A stretch of 16,465 bases of DNA from Gymnopilus junonius (Eukaryota > Basidiomycota > Agaricomycetes > Agaricales > Galerinaceae). The DNA lies in contig JADNYJ010000668.1 in assembly GCA_015501075.1 (NCBI GenBank), positions 1-16,465 of the forward strand. Direction: 5' to 3'. The position numbers and the translations under genes were made by a program. The notes beneath the pieces are model-generated. The model was not told the origin of the DNA, searched no databases, and saw only the letters and a program-made list of their open reading frames with translations. The stretch's first letter is position 1, and each line of letters starts with the position of its first letter. Below, piece by piece: positions 1-8,980 of the stretch.

Positions 1-74
1 GAGGCCGCGGCGCTCGCTGTACCGTATAACTGAGTCCCAGCGACGGCCAGGGCGGTTAGTAGTGACCAGAGCAT
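1..74 (-). CDS. N-terminus of a secreted or membrane protein, truncated by left edge
   Basis: Reading leftward from an ATG at 74-72, the 24 codons to the window edge are open. They encode a Met followed by a Leu/Trp/Ala/Val-rich hydrophobic stretch (begins MLWSLLTALAVAG) and then a small-residue region ending in Ala-Ser-Ala-Ala-Ala. This is the layout of a secretion signal peptide with a cleavage site near residues 20-24. Upstream (higher coordinates) lies a pyrimidine-rich stretch on the same strand at about 121-165 and a TATATA at 114-119, both compatible with a fungal promoter. The mature protein lies outside the window, so no family can be named. The alternative is a chance hydrophobic open stretch at the edge. 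Confidence 0.5.
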   Translation of the reverse strand, partial: MLWSLLTALAVAGTQLYGTASAAA

Positions 75-110
75 TTTCAGCTTCTTGGTTTTTATGGAGG
101 GCGTCGATTA

Positions 111-170
111 AGGTATATAGGTAAGTAAAAGGAGTGAAGAAAAGAGTGTGTGGGCTGTGTGAGGTGGTTG
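111..170 (-). promoter_or_regulatory. Putative core promoter of the left-edge secreted-protein gene
   Basis: On the minus strand a pyrimidine-rich tract (complement of the purine-rich run at about 121-165) is followed by TATATA at 114-119, 40 bp before the ATG at 74. CT-rich tracts upstream of start codons are common in filamentous fungi. The TATA is close to the ATG, so the leader would be very short if this is the functional box. The assignment is positional inference only. Confidence 0.25.
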
Positions 171-556
171 GAGTGGGATCAAATACGCTATAGCTAAGCA
201 AACACCGATGAGGACTTCCGATGATCGTTTTATTTTTGGCGCTTTTTCGCACGCCAAGGTAATTGCCGGCCTAAAATTAGCGCAACGCAGTTCCAACGTC
301 TTCAGGTTCTCTTTAGCTGGCTGCTTCTTGAATGCTCTGCACTATAGAGAATATACCAAAATTTCCAGATTATCAACTTATTTTGACAGTGATTTTTAAA
401 GTTATTGAGCAGAAGCATCATAATATTCAGGCTTTCCTACAAGCAATCAGGACCCCAACTACACTATTTGCTAGCTTCTGCATGCTAAAATTCAGAAAAT
501 AATTGTACTATTTCTTATACCATTTTTAAAAGCAGGTCAGTGCTGTTTCTCAATCT
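171..556. other. Intergenic, no gene seen
   Basis: AT-rich stretch between the left-edge gene and the ankyrin remnant. Only short open frames without recognisable protein features occur, and no tRNA-like or repeat structure was seen. The part next to 556 is probably the 3' flank of the ankyrin locus, whose last in-frame stop is at 557-559. Confidence 0.4.
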
Positions 557-998
557 TCATTCTTGGCTTTTGATATCTATTCCAGGAACTGAAAGAAGTA
601 ATTTGACAACTCTTTCAGAACCATTTGCAGCAGCCCTAATAAGTGCTGTACTTCCATCTTCATTCTTGGCATTCACATCAAATCCATCTGCAGAGAGGAC
701 CAACTTTGCAATAGCTTTATAGTTACTCCAGGCAGCTCTGGTATAAGCTGAGTTGCTTGAATCATCCTGGATATTTGGATTCAACCCAGGATTAGAAAGC
801 AATAACTTGGCTATAACTTCATGACCATTCCAGGCTGCCCAATAAGGGCTGTGTAGCCATACACATTCTGGATATTCACTTGTACTCCTTCAATAGACAG
901 GAGCAATTTGACTATACCCTCCTGACCATTACAGGCAACATAAATAAGTGCTTTATTTCTATAGCTATTCTGGATATTCAGATATAATGAGTAATGTT

Positions 999-1299
999 TC
1001 ATCGGTACTTTGGCAATTAGCTTTTTTTTGCTTGTACAAGCTAAAAGAGGTAAAAAAAGGGACGAAAAGCTGGGCATCAGAATCCGGGCCCGGATTCCCG
1101 AAAAGCGCAGACTTTGTACCAAACGTTCAGAAAGGCCAGAGCTGAAGAGGACCATGAAATCGATTCTCTGTATCACGAATCGTGGCACAGGAGATGAAAC
1201 GATGCGAAACTTTGCCATTACTGACCATACGACATACTAAATTTTCGAGCAATTGGCCGAAAAAGCGGAAAAGCTAAAAAGTAAATTGCCGACTTGCTG
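999..1299. mobile_element. Candidate MITE-like insertion inside the ankyrin remnant
   Basis: The ankyrin pattern stops at about 1305 and resumes at about 985. The roughly 300 bp between has no repeat similarity and contains stops in the ankyrin frame. Its ends form an imperfect inverted repeat: the left end has TTTGGCAATTAGCTTTTT and the right end, reverse-complemented, has GTCGGCAATTTACTTTTT. The pentamer ATGTT occurs directly outside both ends (994-998 and 1300-1304) and could be a target-site duplication. Removing the element with one ATGTT copy (306 bp, a multiple of three) rejoins the two ankyrin halves in the same frame. No transposase is encoded, so a non-autonomous element is inferred. 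The 5-bp duplication could be chance. Confidence 0.45.
1080..1097. repeat. 18-bp perfect palindrome
   Basis: GAATCCGGGCCCGGATTC is fully self-complementary and GC-rich, in contrast to its AT-rich surroundings. It lies inside the candidate inserted element, roughly one third of the way from its left end. A structural role in the element is possible but unproven. Confidence 0.6.
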
Positions 1300-2178
1300 A
1301 TGTTGAACAACTGCTTCATGACCATTTCTAGAAGCCCCAGTAAGGGCAAGGTCACCATCTATAGGTGGGGCATTGATGTCTATGCCTGGCATAGAAAGCA
1401 ACAGCTTGACAACTTTATCATAGCCATACCTGGCAGCACCAATAAGTGCCGGATCACCATCTTGATCCTGGATATTAGGATCTGCTTTGGATTTAGTAGA
1501 AAGTAGCATTTTGGTAATAGTGTCATGGCTATTCCAGGCAGCTTTGAAAAGAGCTCTATTACTAGAATTGTCTTGAATGTTTACATCTAGCCTAGAAGTG
1601 GTGAGCAATAATTTGACAACAGCTTTAAAATTATTTGCAGAAGCTTTCATGAGAGCTGTTATTCCATCTTGATTTTTGAGGTTGACATCCACACTTTAAA
1701 CAGAAAGCAATAGTTTGGCAATCATATTACTTCCAGTTTTACTTGGGTCTGCTTCAAGTTCAAGGAGAGTAGTAAGAAGGGCTGTATTCCCCTCTTTATT
1801 CTGAGCATTTACATCCAGTCCTGGAACTGTGGCAAGTGCTTTGAGAATGGTGATATTGCCTTTTTAGCTGCTCTGATAAGAGCAGTATTGCCTTCTTCAT
1901 CCTTGGGGTTTATATTGACTTTTCCAGTAGAGGGCAATAATTTGAAGACAGATTCATTCCCTCTCCAGGAGCCACAATGAGAGCTGTATATCACCATCCT
2001 GGGCATTCACATCTACATCTGGAATGGCCAGAAGCATCTGCACTATATTTTGCCCTCTGATTATATGAGAATTATAAAAAGCACACTGTGAGTGGAGTTG
2101 AATCACCAAGGTCAGAAAAGGTATTGACAAGATGGTCAATACAGATGGTCATGAAACTGCATGTACAGAATCTTCCAG

Positions 2179-2291
2179 GTTACTTGATTCCGAAAAAGTA
2201 TGGCTTCGTTTCTAACCCTCACGAGAACGCTGGAGGGAAGGGCCTTGTTTGTTATAAATGCGGTAAATCTACCGATTTTGGCATACTTAAG
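2179..2291 (+). other. Exon-like fragment with a CxxC motif, unassigned
   Basis: A plausible acceptor (TCTTCCAG, ending at 2178) is followed by an open stretch of about 37 codons that ends at a good donor (AAG then GTAAGG at 2292). The peptide contains KKYGFVSNPHENAGGKG followed by a Cys-x2-Cys pair and Gly-Ile-Leu-Lys. This resembles the first half of a PHD-type or other treble-clef zinc finger, whose remaining Cys/His residues would sit in a next exon. I could not find a convincing continuation in any frame after the donor, nor a start upstream. It may be a gene relic, a displaced exon or chance. It lies just beyond the 5' side of the ankyrin remnant, on the opposite strand. Confidence 0.25.
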
Positions 2292-2783
2292 GTAAGGCAT
2301 ATTCCAATTCAAACCATCATTGGCATCGCTAGGTTACCAGTGAATGCATGCAAATGTACCATTACTGTACTATGCAATTCCTGAAATACATACCCCATCA
2401 TCAGTATCAAAGCTCACTATCCTTTTCATGCAATTGTGTGATCACATTATTCCCATTCCGCTCTTCTCTTATTCGATTAATTATATTCGTACTTGATAAG
2501 TACCAGTCCCTTGAATTTTCGCGCTTTTCAAATTTCAACTTGTCCTCGACGACATCTCCAAAGAACTGATACATTTTTGGTTCCATTTGCAAAGCTCGAT
2601 AACGACGACAACACAAGAATCCATGTAATTAGCGATAGTAAGTAACACGAAAAATCAAAGATAGGGAAGTTGAGAATTAAGTTGACTCTTTTTACATTCG
2701 AAAAAACGTATCCACGAAGGCGTTACCAAGATGAGGATTTTATGATGCTGGTGAACATGACTAACACTCCCTAGTTCGCTGGA
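2292..2783. other. Intergenic, 3' flank of the fasciclin gene
   Basis: AT-rich sequence without a supported gene. A minus-strand open stretch at 2407-2616 has mixed charged composition but no recognised motif and no convincing start context. The part next to 2783 should hold the 3' UTR and polyadenylation region of the minus-strand fasciclin gene. Confidence 0.35.
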
Positions 2784-4826
2784 TCAAATAAGTAGGCAAG
2801 CACCAGCGGCGATAGCGACGAGTGTGGACCCAACTACGCCCAAAGCACTAGACATCCCTGCAGAGCTGGCGTATACATGAGCCTTGGCAAGCACCCCCGA
2901 CGCCGTCACGGTGATGGTTTGTCCTCCAGCGCCAGTTGAAGTGGACAGGGAGGTAGATGGTGAAGTCGACGACCCTGTAGAAGAGGTTGCAGAAGAAGCG
3001 GAAGAAGCAGACGAAGAAGCAGACGAAGAGCTGGAAGAGGAGGAACTGGAAGAGGAGGCGCTGGAGGAGGCGGAGCTGGAGGAGGATGGTACGCTGGAGG
3101 AAGAGACAGCGCTGGAAGACGACGCGGAAGATATAGTAGTGGCCTGCGACGCTGAAGTTGGACCACCAATGATTCCAAGGGGGCCAGTCTCAGTCGCGGT
3201 CGCCGAAGACGCGGACGCAATAGCAGATGAATAACTACATGATGAGAGTTCAGTGACGAAAATATTAAGGAAAGGAAGCGAACGACTTACGCCTCGGTTG
3301 CAGCGGAGGGGTTGGAGTCTGTGTCGATCAATACCGCATCAATGATGTGACCCACGCCATTATCGAGGAGGACATCTGGGCGAACGATTCGGGCAGATAC
3401 GCCATTTGATCCAGAAACATAGAGGCCAGTATCATTGCGCGTAAATTGAAGAGGTTCGCCTGCTGCGCTGGTGGCATTCGAGCCGTTGCTAAGGAGTGGA
3501 GAGTAGAGACTCGATCCATTCACGATCTAAAATGAGGCTGATAAACACATTGAAGGCCGCCAAGAGAAAAGTTCACAACTCACATGATTCTGAATTAAAT
3601 CCTTTACAGCGGTCTGGTTGTTCATCAAACCCTGGAGGGTAAGATTTACGTTTGATGTGAAGGCTTCGTTGTTAGGGATGAAAATCGTCATTCCTTGGGC
3701 GGATGCGAGGTCGGCGAGAGCAGTGACATTCGTTCCGTTAGGAGAGGTGACAGGGATAAGAGATAAGAGATTGTCGGTGTTGGAAGCTCCAACAGCGACG
3801 AGCGCGGTGGAGAGCGAATCTGGAGGGCTCAAATATCCGTCGATAGTATTGATGAGGAGATTTTGCCACAAAGTGCCGTTGACGACTGTGACGTTTTGAC
3901 TAACATTACCACGACTTCAATGTCAGCGTAAGAATTGATTTTTCAAAAAAAGAGAAAAGCCAAACGAAGAGGGATGATGGGAAGGGGATGAACCATTGAG
4001 AATTCGACTTACATTTGGTTCAAGACGGTAACATTGCCGTTCTCCCAAGGCCGCGTCCAAGCCAACACTTGACTCTTGTTACCGGGCAGCGAGACAAACT
4101 CTGACGCGTTTAGCAAAGTTCGTCCGACGGTGACATTGGGCCAAATACCAGCGAAGGGTTGTGGATTCGCCGACTGGTTAGATTGGAGAGAGGGTTTTTT
4201 ATGGTTGCGGTAGATGCTTCGAATTAAAGACGAGGTGGTCGCAGTAATAGTGGACGAGGCTGATCCGGACTCAGACGTGGAGGGAACGACACTGCTTGAT
4301 AGAGAGGAAGAGCTGATTGACGAGGAGGCAGCGGATGAGGAGACAACGGACGAGGCAGCAGATGAAGTAGCGGACGAGGTCGAAATCGAGGAAGAACTAG
4401 TCCCGCTGCCCGATCCACCACCCGCGGAGGTATTGGTCCAAGATGCGTTCAAGAAATCCCCCGACACAAAGTGATAAGAAAGGTACTCTGCCAGGAGGCT
4501 AGAATTCCCCGAAACCTGTGAGGGGATACTCTGAACTGTAGGAAAAAACATTTCAACAGTTGAAAGTGAGGAAAGGAATACTACTTACTGGCATCGTTTG
4601 TGGGGGCGAAAAGTGTATAATTACTACCGCTGGAAACGGCAGCTAACAGTGTTTGTCCCTGTTCGGTCCCATTGATGGTGGTGACGACATTTGCTAGACC
4701 ACTGAGACCAGCATCTTGGAGAGCGGTGACAAGATCTTGGATGTAGGTCGCATTTGGGCTCTGGGACTTAACAAGGATCGGAAGCAACGGAAGCAGAAGG
4801 GAGTATGGACGCATGGAAAGGCGCAT
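2784..4826 (-). CDS. GPI-anchored fasciclin (FAS1) domain protein
   Basis: Five exons on the minus strand: 4826-4589, 4535-4013, 3899-3584, 3526-3291 and 3234-2784. All introns are GT...AG (53, 113, 57 and 56 nt), and the exon sum of 1764 nt gives 587 aa plus stop. Residues 1-21 form a signal peptide (MRLSMRPYSLLLPLLPILVKS). FAS1 domain 1 starts with the H1-type motif TLFAPTNDA (about 71-79) and ends with VTVLNQ. It is interrupted by a Ser/Ala/Thr-rich insert at about residues 115-180. FAS1 domain 2 has GMTIFIPNNEAF, the QNHIVNG segment and the GHIIDAVLI end. From about 438 a long Ser/Ala-rich stalk leads to a small-residue site and a hydrophobic tail (SALGVVGSTLVAIAAGACLLI minus its last residue is about 20 aa), as in GPI anchors. 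Many N-x-S/T sites are present. FAS1 proteins act at the cell surface or wall in adhesion; the ligand is unknown. No frame breaks were found. A TATA box lies 123 bp upstream of the ATG. Confidence 0.92.
2975..3115. repeat. Ser-codon low-complexity tract in the fasciclin stalk
   Basis: The plus strand is a purine-rich run built from GAAGAAGC, GACGAAGA and GGAGGAGG-like units; the minus strand therefore encodes mostly TCT/TCC/TCG/AGC Ser codons with interspersed Ala. It makes the extracellular stalk of the FAS1 protein. Such tracts are prone to length variation and mis-assembly. The Glu-rich plus-strand open frame here is a shadow of this composition. Confidence 0.75.
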
Positions 4827-4948
4827 TGCAGAGGCAATGGAATCCGAGGTACTTCAAATGCTTCCGGGTCGAAAGGTTGAGCGAGTACGAGGAGGGTCTG
4901 AATGTAAAGTTGCCCAATTGTCTTAGTATCGATTTTGAACTCTGGAGG

Positions 4949-4956
4949 CTTATATA
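4949..4956 (-). promoter_or_regulatory. TATA box of the fasciclin gene
   Basis: The minus strand reads TATATAAG here, a near-perfect TATA element, 123 bp upstream of the fasciclin ATG at 4826. With a usual start site some 30-100 bp downstream, the leader would be roughly 30-95 nt. A strong TATA box suits a regulated, highly expressed cell-surface gene. Confidence 0.6.
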
Positions 4957-5461
4957 GGGTTCAGTTGGGTGACTTGCTCGTCATGGAGCTGTTTGACTAC
5001 GACTTGTTTATGCCCAAGAAATATGCCCGTACCATTCTGAGCAAGAATGAGGACAAGACCCAAACAAAGTGGAGAGTTGATCGCCTCCATCTTCATGACG
5101 TCCTTCGAGTAGTCAGATCCTGTAAAACCCAGAGCATAGGCGAACCAGTTACTCCCAGATCCAGACCATAATCTCAGTGACATTGAATTGAAGCCAGACA
5201 TGTTCATGGCCGCGAACAAAGAGGCCGAGAGACATTCTTTGCTGTGACTGTCGAGAAAGGTAGCGTGTGTCAGTTAGTGACCGCAAAGTGCGATACATGA
5301 TATCAAGTCAGAAACATTTGCTCACCATGATTACTTGAGTTCTTAGTCAACGGTGTCACCCTCGCTGTGGGGGCAACAGTTTTCTGTGCCTAGCGTAACG
5401 ACGTCAATTCATCCATATTTGCTGCGAAATGATCAAAGCTTGAAGTCAAAGTCCGGAAATG

Positions 5462-5487
5462 AATAAAATAAAATAAAGTAAAATAAA
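5462..5487. repeat. TAAAA pentanucleotide microsatellite
   Basis: Five tandem copies of a TAAAA-type unit with one A-to-G interruption (AATAAAATAAAATAAAGTAA core). It lies in the divergent promoter region, about 200 bp before the small membrane-protein start. Such runs can be length-polymorphic and depleted of nucleosomes. Confidence 0.7.
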
Positions 5488-5682
5488 GCTGGCTGATTCT
5501 TAGCTACCATCGCTGCTTCATTATGGTTGCTGATCGACTTGCCAATTGGACTTCAACATACGGACAATCTGTGACTAGTGAGAACGGAACGAGAATTTTC
5601 ATCATTACGTAATGTTTCTGTACCGCGTCACGACCGGCGGAGACGTTCAAACTCTTTCCACAACGTTCACCACAGCATCAAC

Positions 5683-5962
5683 ATGGCCCGCCGCGGAGCA
5701 CCTGCTGTACATCCATCGTACCTTCCTCATCCTCATCATGAAGCGAGGGCATTGAATGATCCAAATGAGTCCGCTTTTTCGAGGTGCGTTCAAATTTTCT
5801 TGCGCCACCTGTAGAGTATGACGGAGTCAAAGGTTTTTGCGAACTGAGGTCTTTGCGCCTGAAAAACTCCCCGGGAACATCAGTATTGCGTCAGCTCTAG
5901 GAGTTTTCTTAGGAGGAATTGTTGTAATCAGGACCTGGGGAGACTTGTTGGTGCCAGCTTGA
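5683..5962 (+). CDS. Small single-span membrane protein, Tom6-like tail architecture
   Basis: Two exons, 5683-5783 and 5833-5962, joined across a 49-nt GTGCGT...AAAG intron, give 231 nt: 76 aa plus a TGA at 5960-5962. The ATG has a good context (AACATGG). Residues 1-35 are basic and rich in His and Pro (MARRGAPAVHPSYLPHPHHE...). Residues 36-48 contain FLRTEVFAPEKLPGN. Residues 49-66 form one hydrophobic helix (ISIASALGVFLGGIVVI), followed by RTWGDLLVPA at the C-terminus. A single C-terminal span ending in a Trp-x-x-Leu-Leu-x-Pro tail recalls small fungal mitochondrial outer-membrane TOM subunits such as Tom6. That is resemblance from memory, not a search result. The splice restores one continuous protein-like frame, which is the main evidence that the gene is real. 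Confidence 0.7.
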
Positions 5963-8900
5963 AGTGTACTAATCCCGGTGGAGACGCGCCAAGGATGAGG
6001 TCCGTTTAGTCCGTTTATTATTTTAATTTTTTCTAATGTTTGACCATCGTTCAGGATGCTATCGTTCCCTGTTTTCTCCATACCCCATCTCCAAAACATA
6101 TTGTCATATAATGTCACTTAATGACTTCACCCACATACTTCTAAATTGTCGATACGTCCTTCATGAAACCAAGACCCACTTTTTCTATTTTATCAACATC
6201 CAAATTCTCACTGAAGGTGCTAGAACGAAACCGTGGAATCGACAGTCGTGGACAAAGCTGCGTTTACGTCTTGGTGCGATAATATTGGCGCAATAAAACA
6301 CACAGCATTCGTCAGTCGGGATATCTACCATCGGAAGATGTAGTTGGTGTGAATTTATTGTATTTTGAGATCCAGGGAGGTCTGAGGCATGCTTGGTTCG
6401 GCCAAAATTGGTTATGGTTTTGATTTTTCAGATGGAAGTCTCACTATCCTGCTAGTCTGACGACTTCTTTTCACAGTGAGATTGTGTCTTCTGCCGACAT
6501 ACACGTTTCGTATGTTTTAAGCTGGTTCTGAGCTTTTTTGGCATTGTATTCCGAAGTCAAGCCTCAACTTTGCGATCAATCGCATACTTTTTACGACCAC
6601 CCCTCAGTCCTGTAGACTATCAAGGTGAGCGCATTAATGTCCTACTTTCTTTCATTTGAATATTGTTAAAATGAAACATTTGCAGAGTAATCATACTCGT
6701 TGGTTATGCACTGCCCCCCGCCAATCACCTGCAGTACATATTTCGAATGCTATAAGTAGGCCCAGTTGGCTGTTGCAATCTACCTGCGCCTTTGAAAGCC
6801 CCGAAGATTCTCACATGCTAATAATTGGCATGGTTGAGGCTGTTGCACCGCACAAGACGCCACACCGGACACACGGTTCAAGTTACGAATGTCCACTCGG
6901 TTTCGATCTTTCGTGAACTGGCCCTCTACGAGTCCTTCCTGACGGAAAAAAATAAGTCGTGCTGTTCCCGTGATGAACCAAGCTGAGAACTTTCTGGTGT
7001 CCACATTGCACAATCTTCGTCCACCCTCTTGCCATTTCTTCTCCTCATCTGCCGATCAGAGACTACAGCACATCTATTTTTTCGACAGGGTCAGGTGTTC
7101 GAAATCTGCTCTGATTCGTGTCTTGAGAGAATATCGGGTCCTTGCTAAGAACACATCCCGAGCCTTGACATACCTCACTTGGACCCGGTGACGTCGTGTG
7201 GGGTTATGTATGGGTCCTAGGCACCCAGAAACTTTAAACAAGGTGCGTCGTACTATTTTGGATCGATGTCCTTCATTCTAATTGGATGCATGTAGCCTCG
7301 AAACAAGTGCCGCGACGAAGTGAGGCATTGGGGGACCATACCAAAATAGAGGAACATGCTAAATATATCTAAGTTCGGACCCAGTCGGGCCATCGCGTGT
7401 CACCAAACTTGGGGTCAATAAGTATCAGAACCATCTTTAACGAGCTCTCTGCTTTTGCATGCGAAATGCATGAGATCCAAGTGGTCCTTTTCAAGTACAT
7501 CTGCCGACATGTCTGCTCTCTTTCTTCACTTTCGATCGAAAAATGGCTGATGCGTCCGTGGAGGGAAAAGATAACTGGAGAAACCAGGAAGTCGTGGACT
7601 CAGAGATGAATCTCCGCCATTTCTGCGTTGAGCTGGCTTTCTTGGCCCAGCCTTTGGGATGTCGGCGATGTCCTTCCCTGGCCCTCGGTGACCTGCCTAG
7701 CAGATTAGGGAACAGGCATGTTTCATTGGGTTGCTGTTCCATCATATCAATGTTATTTACAAACTTTCTTTCCGACCTTCAGCTACCTTCTCTTTCTCCT
7801 TCGAGCTTGGTCAGAAGTCCTGCAGTGAAAACATCTGCTCTTGTGGTTCCTAAACACATCATCTGTCAATTGTATCCTTGATCAAGCATGAGATTGGAGA
7901 ACTTGAGAGGTCAGCAATCCTTGATTTCAGATGGTGGTTTGTCTCACCAAATGCTTCTTGATCTTGAAGCCTTGTGGTCGCTGAACAACGTAACGCGGGG
8001 CAACATCGACTAAACACCCTCTGATAGTTGCGATCCGAATTTGGTACTGCTCAACGCCTTTGATGCTGTGAACTTGCTGTGCTAGACACGGTCGTCTCGG
8101 TATATGTTCTGAGAAGACAATCTCTGAATGCTCATCTAGGCAACAACATCTTAAATGCTACGCTGTCAAGTAAACGCATATCCTGCCCAAGTAAGAAACA
8201 TGAAAGACCTGCCTTCGTCGATATTTCCATGTCATTGCTGGGTCGTTTCAGTTGATGCTGGATTTCTTATAGACTAAAATAAAGCAACTGCTTGGCTATT
8301 AATATTCTAGCAGGTGCATGAAAAAGATGGCCAGATAAGATGTCAGTTTGACGATCGTTCTATTTTCGACTGCGATACGCTGGGACTCTTGCACATGCGA
8401 CTGTGAACGCCCGTCATCGCAAGGAGATCTCCACGTTTTCGGATTCCCCTTCCGGGCTCGTGGCCGGGGAACTCTGTTTTCTACGGTTTTTAATCATCGG
8501 TCATTCCTCGGTACATCAGTGTACAAGAACATTGTCTGTGGATCAACAATCATTGTTAAAGGGTATATATGAAGTCACAGAAGCCAAGATAAAAATCCTC
8601 GGGCCGTTGAAAACCTAACATATTAGCATCCAGTAACTTGAAGCCTTTTTAGACCACCTAGTGAGGCGCTGGAGTTGCTCTAGCACATACTGAATATTTT
8701 GCTTACTAGAGCTAGCCCTTCATTCTGCCTAAGAAAGATCTAAATCTTATGAGGATCGATGAGGCAAGGATACACTTCTCCCAGGTACTAAGTCCAAGGA
8801 AGGTTTGCCTTGTTTTTCCATCAAATCAAAACTTGTTCCAAACATCAGTTTTCTGTTTGTACAACGTCATGATCATTTCATTTTATATACAAGGTATGTA

Positions 8901-8980
8901 TGCAAAATATGGTATCCTATACAACTAGTACAAAACGTAACAATCTAGATCACGAATATACAGAGATGATCCTCCGATCT
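5963..8980. other. 3-kb stretch without a supported gene
   Basis: No open frame or spliceable set of frames here gave a recognisable protein. The largest plus-strand frame (7543-7881, about 112 codons) is Cys- and Leu-rich with no known motif. A minus-strand open stretch around 7927-8160 ends in a peptide containing RPQGFKIKKH, faintly like the QPxGF segment of Copia reverse transcriptases, but too weak to call. A 7-bp inverted pair GCTCTAG/CTAGAGC lies at 8677-8683 and 8706-8712. The last 100 bp before 8981 are AT-rich and should be the reductase 3' UTR. Transposon relics beyond recognition are possible. Confidence 0.4.

Larger units (their letters stand above)
557..2139 (-). pseudogene. Degenerate ankyrin-repeat protein gene
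   Basis: Read on the minus strand, this region holds a string of about 34-36-residue ankyrin units with the recurring pattern DVN-x-Q-(D/N)-x-x-G-x-x-ALI-x-AA-x-N-x-x-x-x-VVKLLLS-x-PGI. Clear units occur near 2060-1975, 1970-1870, 1860-1700, 1690-1590, 1590-1480, 1480-1375, 1375-1305, 985-890, 890-800, 800-690 and 690-560. The last unit ends at a TGA at 557-559. Ankyrin repeats mediate protein-protein binding, and the partner is unknown. The frame is broken by a TAA at 1698-1696 inside an otherwise good repeat, by -1 slips near 1986-1989, 1971-1973, 1861-1865 and 838-840, and by an inserted element at 999-1299. No start codon or 5' exon can be fixed; the upstream limit given is only where open sequence begins. 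The slips may be assembly errors, but the nonsense codon and insertion argue for real decay. Confidence 0.8.
4827..5682. promoter_or_regulatory. Divergent intergenic region between fasciclin gene and small membrane-protein gene
   Basis: About 860 bp separate the two divergent start codons. It contains a TATA box for the fasciclin gene (4949-4956) and a TAAAA-type pentanucleotide run (5462-5487). Open frames such as minus-strand 4950-5219 overlap the TATA box and show no domain, so I treat them as non-coding. The shared region could allow co-regulation, but nothing in the sequence proves it. Confidence 0.5.

Noticed and set aside
2884..3234. Long Glu/Ala-rich open frame on the plus strand (and a Pro/Leu-rich one on minus)
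   Set aside because: These are shadows of the Ser-codon tract in the last exon of the fasciclin gene. The composition is explained by the opposite-strand low complexity.
4214..4474. Acidic plus-strand frame of 86 codons
   Set aside because: Shadow of the Ser-rich insert in fasciclin exon 2; no start context or domain.
4950..5219. 89-codon minus-strand open frame upstream of the fasciclin gene
   Set aside because: It covers the fasciclin TATA box and promoter and shows no domain.
7055..7115. tRNA-like structure: 7-bp ATCAGAG/CTCTGAT outer stem directly next to a 5-bp stem with a GTTCGAA loop
   Set aside because: Only 61 nt long, with about 30 nt for the D and anticodon arms. The loop register does not place TTCGA at the normal T-loop positions, and no anticodon arm was found. 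Probably chance.
7543..7881. 112-codon plus-strand open frame
   Set aside because: No recognised motif, unusual Cys/Leu content and no intron or promoter support; length is within what chance gives.
7927..8160. Minus-strand open stretch with a peptide containing DVAPRYVV and RPQGFKIKKH, faintly like Copia reverse transcriptase
   Set aside because: There is no YxDD box, no LYGLKQ-type continuation, no integrase or RNase H frames nearby and no terminal repeats seen. Similarity to a short motif alone is not enough.
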